Notes under the pieces: generated by a model | Told to the model about the DNA's origin: nothing | Databases searched by the model: none | Seen by the model: only the letters and a program-made list of their open reading frames with translations | Program-made: the position numbers and the translations under genes | DNA from: Steromphala cineraria | Taxonomy: Eukaryota > Mollusca > Gastropoda > Trochida > Trochidae | DNA: 64,000 nucleotides | NCBI GenBank assembly: GCA_916613615.1 | Contig: OU744725.1 | Location: forward strand, 67,482,754 to 67,546,753 | Direction of reading: 5' to 3' | In this document: one piece after another, positions 59,000 to 64,000 of the stretch | Layout: every line of letters starts with the position of its first letter | Position numbering within the stretch: the stretch's first letter is position 1

Positions 59000-60690
59000 A
59001 GTTTTTGAGTAGAAATTAAAAAGGCTTGGTTTGCTCTTCGGTAAAGGTTTACATTAAATATCGATTTATTTGATGCCCTGTTTAAGTTAAAAATTATAGT
59101 CTGCATTATTTTTATTTATTTTAGTTAACACTCAATTTGCAATATCGGTCTATAATATTTCTATTAAGAACACAGATTGAAAGATCGGATAGCTTCAAAA
59201 GATGAATGAATTCAATTACATGAAAACATAAAATGAATAAACACCAAAAGAATCTTTTTAAACATTCATAATGCACTTTATTTCAAGGACTTTTTTCTTC
59301 CAGATTGTTGTTCTTTGTAACCCTTTTTATGACTAGCTAGTCAACTTAGCATTTACAGGAGAGAATTAAATTCAGTAACAATTACAAGCCAATTATTAAT
59401 TTAATCCCATTTTAATTCTTATATCATTGTACGCATTGTGTCTTGCATTTTGTTCTTTAGAACACCTTAACCAGTATGTTGGCAGAAAACAAGATGGATT
59501 CGTCTCAAGGTCGACATTTATCAAGCCTTCTCTTAAGGCCTTTGATTATATATATATAATTTATTGTAAATACAAATATCTATAACAGAGTCAATGTCAA
59601 TTTATACAAGGTATTTGAGACAATTTGAAATAACAACTGATTTACAAATTAGAAAATATTATAGTGACACAAAACAGAGAAATTTTGTTATTGTTCTAAC
59701 AATATAATGTGGTTTGTGAGAAGGAAGTCCGAACACTCTTGCTTATGTTGTTGAGCTTTGAGTGATATACATGTATCATGGCTAAACCACTGAGTGTTTA
59801 CAATCGATCACTTTTATTGTTATGTTAAAGTGTTGAAATGTGTATGACAACATATTTATAGGTTCTTGTTCGTTGTTAAATTTGATATTTCACATATGGT
59901 GAACACATTTAATAAATGTTCTCTTGTTTGCGAGAAAAGACCTTGCGTAAACTTTTGAATTATAGTCTTATCCTTGAATAGAGTCCAAGAGATTTAGTCA
60001 AGGAATAAATCAATACAATAAGTTTGAAAGGAACCGGGAAACATTTTTCTCACAAAAAAATAATTAACATCACATTCACTGTTTCATACATTATGAGTTC
60101 ACAAACATGATAACGATCTATATGTTGAAATCGAAATCTTTCTTGGTATACCATTTTCCAACGTAGAACCAGGGCCAACTGCTATCACAAATCACAAGAA
60201 GATCATAAAATAAGATTCCTATAGGGTGGTCACAGATATATCGATGCAATAGATATTCTAATGTGTCTGTTATTATAAATAAACCTTTTGCATTTCTCTG
60301 GATAATGTCATCTGCTGCCGTTATGAAACATAAATGATATGATCTGACAAGTGTTGCAGCAGATGACATTCACATTAAAGCAAAAGAAGTTATGATCTTG
60401 GAGGCACCGTCATGACTAATGTGTTTCTTTGGTATGGTGACACGAGAGGTAAGCAAAGTAGTATTGGAAACACATCTTCAAACTATAAACATTATTTAAC
60501 ATGTAAGTAAATCTCAGTGTAAAAGTATAAACTAATCGATACCCTCATGTAAGTTTTCTTTCTTAAGTCAATCCATTTCTATAACCCACTGATTACACAA
60601 CATTTGTTTCAAATATCCAAAATTATCTCATGAAGATATTCAGAAAACGTATCTAAGAAAATCCGGTTTTCAACACAGGTATCGTAGGAG
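59000..60690. other. No supportable gene
   Basis: AT-rich sequence with a short (TA)n run near 59550. The 83-codon minus-strand ORF at 60118-60369 has no domain. At its start 'gtcatctgctgcaaca' and 'gcagcagatgac' form a small inverted pair (about 60308-60369). Confidence 0.5.
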
Positions 60691-60697
60691 TCTCACT

Positions 60698-60856
60698 TCA
60701 ATGCGTGCAGTCCGATATCTGTGAACATAACACCACCGCAAAAGAGGTCTTGAGGTGACTTCCTGGATTGCACACATCATAGGTCGGAGTGTTGGTAACT
60801 TCTAATTCATCATAAAAGCTCTGACAGATTACCCACATGGACTCACACTTGGTCAT
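60698..60856 (-). CDS. Cysteine-containing 52-codon ORF, hypothetical exon
   Basis: Minus-strand ATG at 60856-60854, stop at 60700-60698. The product starts MTKCESMWVICQSFYDELEV and has five cysteines in 52 residues, a composition richer in C, W and P and lower in K/N than the random ORFs around it. There is no signal peptide. A TAA lies in frame nine bases upstream of the ATG. Local base composition is less AT-rich than in the flanks. It could be a relic exon of a secreted or extracellular domain; I cannot name one. Confidence 0.2.
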   Translation of the reverse strand: MTKCESMWVICQSFYDELEVTNTPTYDVCNPGSHLKTSFAVVLCSQISDCTH

Positions 60857-60959
60857 GCCGTGTTGTTACGCTCTCGAGGTCAACCACCGACGGATAACAT
60901 TAACAAAGGTTTCAGAATATCGTGATGACTATAACAAAACACCTTCATCTTTGATCAGG

Positions 60960-61440
60960 TTTAAGGTGAAGACATTTGACGTTTGACATTGTGAAAAAAA
61001 TGGCGTTTTTTGAGTTCCTCAAAAATGTCATTTGACTGTATTTAGATGTCTTAAGTGCAAAGTGATTATTTATATTGATTCATCTAAAAATCAAAGGCGC
61101 GAAAAAGGTCTTCACAAATACACTTTCTACAGCACAATGTGACTCGCAGACATATAATTTTTTTCCGAATCTAGAAAAAGTATTTGCATATTCGAGTATT
61201 ATTTGGAATGGACTTGATAGCTTGTTGCCCCCAAACACTATCAGGCCAACAATTACGTCTTACAATGAATATAAACGAAGACCAAATCTTGCACAGCACA
61301 CTTTACAGAGAAACTAATCCTATAGGCACACAATCAATCTCAGTTGTCCGGTCTGTCTAGACACAAGCACTTGTACAGTAGAGAATGTTGGCTTGCATGA
61401 TATGTCTGTAATCTTGTTATGGGTACAAGTCGATATATTA
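60960..61440 (+). repeat. S repeat, copy 2
   Basis: Related to 53180-53720; see there. The ORF at 61075-61317 within it contains VFAYSSIIWNGLDSLLPPNT, faintly like the 'SFAYAAPKLWNSLP' end of CR1-like LINE proteins, but the copy-1 repeat does not share it and I do not rely on it. Confidence 0.45.
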
Positions 61441-62110
61441 CCGTATTCAAAAATGGTCGCTGATGAATACATGTACCTTCTGAACTTCCTTTGAATCAAT
61501 AATTCAAATTCTTGTTTTCTTTATTGAGTTTTTGAAAATATCAAGAGTGAGAATCTAAAGTGACTCAGAATAAGAAAATCTACACTTTCCCTCGTATCAG
61601 CCACAACATGTATAGATGACTAGTTTTCTAGGTCTATCCACTGTGGAAAAGAAAATAACCTTTTTCGTTGCACTAACATTTTGAGAAAAATAGTCGCATT
61701 ATCAGCATTTTACATTCTCAGATTTCTCGTAAAATCTCCTCTTTCTTAGGTTTTGAGGTCTTTAGGAGAAGACAGTATTATCACTACAAATCATAGTAAG
61801 AAATATTAACAGATATATTAATGATTTTTCTGTGCACTTCAGTTTAAACTTGTCTGCTTTACGTTCCGCTGTCTGCTCTGCATATTTTTCTTTCTTCATA
61901 CACAAAGTTTCGTTCACTCCGTTCGCAAGACAAGAATGTACTTATGGATAATTGATCAAGAACAGTGCAGTTTGGTAACAGATCATGTTTCATTCAGCGC
62001 CAGAGGAACAAACTTCCTCAGAGTCTGTTTGGGACTTGTCTTCTTATTAATCCCAACAGAAAACATCTTCTTTTGAGGGGCTTTCCAACCGTGACAGTTA
62101 ATTATTCACG

Positions 62111-62440
62111 TTATCCGCGCTTTGAGCATGATCTACATGGAAAACTGTGCTTTATGAATATCTGATTATGTTGAATAAGATGATGATGGAGATGATGATG
62201 ATGATGAATTGTACTTTGTACCGCATCCTCTAATGGGAAACCATTGCAGCTTGTTTCCTGTGCTAGTGGTGGCTCTTGAGACATGTTCTGCATTCGTTGA
62301 ATGGGTGATGAAGCACGGCAATAGATCAGGGGCAATAGACTAGGAAATACAAAAAAGAACATAAGAATACACAAGACACTTCGGCAATTTAGTCGATTTC
62401 TTGGTACGACTTTCTCGGTTGGTTGGTGAGTTGTCAACAT
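62111..62440 (-). CDS. Possible first exon with signal-anchor segment
   Basis: A minus-strand ORF of 109 codons from ATG 62440. Residues about 14-41 give a basic stretch (VVPRNRLNCR) followed by a strong hydrophobic segment (VLCILMFFFVFPSLLPLIY). This is the layout of a type II signal anchor as found in Golgi glycosyltransferases and sulfotransferases. A hydrophilic stem-like region (SSPIQRMQNMSQEPPLAQET) and a His-rich tract encoded by a (GAT)n repeat at about 62179-62208 follow. A possible 5' splice site (GCG|GTACAA) lies before the His tract. No catalytic exon is recognised downstream on the minus strand. It is speculative. Confidence 0.25.
   Translation of the reverse strand: MLTTHQPTEKVVPRNRLNCRSVLCILMFFFVFPSLLPLIYCRASSPIQRMQNMSQEPPLAQETSCNGFPLEDAVQSTIHHHHHLHHHLIQHNQIFIKHSFPCRSCSKRG
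62179..62208. repeat. (GAT)n / (ATC)n microsatellite
   Basis: A run of GATGATGATGGAGATGATGATGATGATG. On the minus strand it reads as a His/Leu tract inside the 62111-62440 ORF. Confidence 0.85.
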
Positions 62441-62832
62441 TCAGAGCAGAATATGTGGAATTGTCCTTCGATCTGGATCCTCCATTCTCTCTCCAAGAGC
62501 TGGATTAAGTCATCAAATGTTGGTCCAATTTTGTACAAATAAACCAAATTCCTGGTTCCAAGTAGTTATTGCACGTTTCTGTCATTTTTCCTAGATACTT
62601 TTGGTTGAGCGCTTTCCCTCTTACAAGTACGAAATCAAATAATGGTTTCTTAGTGATGAAAGGGTTAGGCAAAAACGAATTTCTTACGATAATAGAAGAT
62701 CTCATTACAGAGCCCCACTGTCTCTGTTGTAGAATAAGTTATCGAGTATCAAGCCCAAACTTTATGCGGCCATTTCAGCACCTTGACATAATTCCAGAAA
62801 ATATGTTTTTGTATTTTAACCCAACTAAGTAG

Positions 62833-64000
62833 TTTGGTTAAGAGCACCCTTATTGATTGAATAGGATTGTCATGCAGTTGGTAAACATGTTTCCCTTTTC
62901 ATGAGAGCTGTATGTTTCAGTGAGAATACGTGCTACAGAGCCTTTAACATTGTCACGTCATTCATGACCTATACATTTCCACATTTTGATACCGCTTCAT
63001 GACATTTTCAGCTAATCATCAATATGAATTGCTTCCTTTGAAATGTAAACTAGTAAAGTTTTGATTACATCTTGTTTAACAAATGTAATAAATACTGCAA
63101 GTTGACATTATCAATTTCACAAGATACTTTGTAACATGACTTCACTTAGATATCATGAAATGCCTTCGTTTCACGTGGAAATTGAAACATATAAGTAACA
63201 TTGCTTTCAGAGTAAACTAATATTAAGAAATGAACAGTTGTGAATAAAATTGAGAAAGTAGTATCATTTACTTACACCGAGTAACAGTTATTGTACATAT
63301 TTAAGAGATAACATGATACATTTATAGAACATGACTCTTCTATATATACATATATTGTTGCCTCAGCCCATGCTATTTTGTCTTCCATAAAATGCAATTA
63401 CATGTACTGTTTTTTTAGTTTGTTGTACCAGTGTTATTTTTTTCTCAAAGTAGATTTAATGTAATTTATTCTTAGGTAGAGAAGGGCAAATACTACATTT
63501 TCGGTTTTAAGTCAGTTAACTGAAAATCTATATGTGGTCAAGTGTCATTTGAAATATAAATTTCTATCTTAAACCGAAGTTACATGAACCCCATATGTTA
63601 ATTCCGAAACTCTCAGTTAAAAGAAAAAACACACATTCCCTGAAGTCAACATAGCTACTCAATTCCTTAACACCCTTGGTTCATCTTTATTGTATTCTCA
63701 TAGGAGTGGTACGCCGGATAATGGATGTACATATATGGATTGATCTTCCCTTATTATACAGAAAATACTTCTGACACGCACCTACATATGCTCTCACGCC
63801 TAGACAATATCTATTTGGGTTGAAGATGTGATTAAGTTGCACTGAAGTTAAAGAAGGCAAACTACACGTATAACGTCATATTTTTACTAAAAGTTAATTA
63901 CAATCAAACTTTCCCTTGAGTTCAAATGAACTTGAAATAAACATTGAGATAAGATTATTTATTCCATATATTTTCGAAAGATCGCAGATTATCGAAATTG
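62833..64000. other. No supportable gene
   Basis: AT-rich sequence to the end of the window, with no ORF of note, no recognisable repeat shared with the rest of the window, and a short (TA)n run near 63340. Confidence 0.5.

Noticed and set aside
61075..61317. LINE C-terminal-like ORF (VFAYSSIIWNGLDSLL)
   Set aside because: The resemblance is limited to one short motif, there is no adjacent LINE sequence, and the S1 paralogue does not share it.

Overview
This window is eukaryotic nuclear DNA, clearly AT-rich. It has no bacterial gene organisation, no rRNA, no convincing tRNA, and no intact host protein-coding gene that I can recognise. The transposon set is a CR1/Jockey-like LINE, an L1/Tx1-type LINE, pogo/Tigger-like elements, a TTAA-target MITE, a tyrosine-recombinase (DIRS/Ngaro-class) retrotransposon and foldback elements. 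Together with the general texture this suggests a marine invertebrate, most likely a lophotrochozoan such as a bivalve or other mollusc. That assignment is an inference, not a proof.

Layout. About 1-4600 holds degenerate repeats and transposon debris: a CR1-like reverse-transcriptase scrap, a 189-bp pogo-like MITE, and the 3' part of a CR1-like LINE in the opposite direction. From about 4650 to 52700 the window is built from long, diverged direct duplications. Unit A1 (about 4650-15740) is repeated as A2 (about 16395-26960) and, in shorter and more diverged form, as A3 (about 28640-31990). Unit D1 (about 32130-42640) is repeated directly as D2 (about 42650-52720). Inside these roughly 10-11 kb units are older, shorter duplications, here called Z, W, V, P, Q, R and T, so duplication has acted at several scales. 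From 52700 to 64000 there are fragments of the same family (T and S repeats), a broken DIRS/Ngaro-class retrotransposon (about 54602-57700), a hairpin element, and weak candidate exons.

Because the big units are paired, insertions can be read against an empty paralogous site. D1 carries a pogo-like element at a TA dinucleotide, itself interrupted by a 5'-truncated L1-like insertion with a 12-bp target duplication; D2 keeps the unoccupied TA. A2 carries two members of a TTAA MITE family where A1 is empty. D2 carries a roughly 1.25 kb insertion absent from D1. This insertion has three CRE-like motifs, a TATA box and then a 510-bp palindrome made of 71-bp hairpin units, which makes it the most intriguing object here: a candidate self-contained hairpin-RNA locus. 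The second most interesting signal is the P box, a short segment that stays nearly identical in A1, A2 and A3 while its surroundings have diverged.

All repeat boundaries were found by eye from shared words and should be taken as accurate to tens of bases, unless terminal repeats or target duplications fix them.
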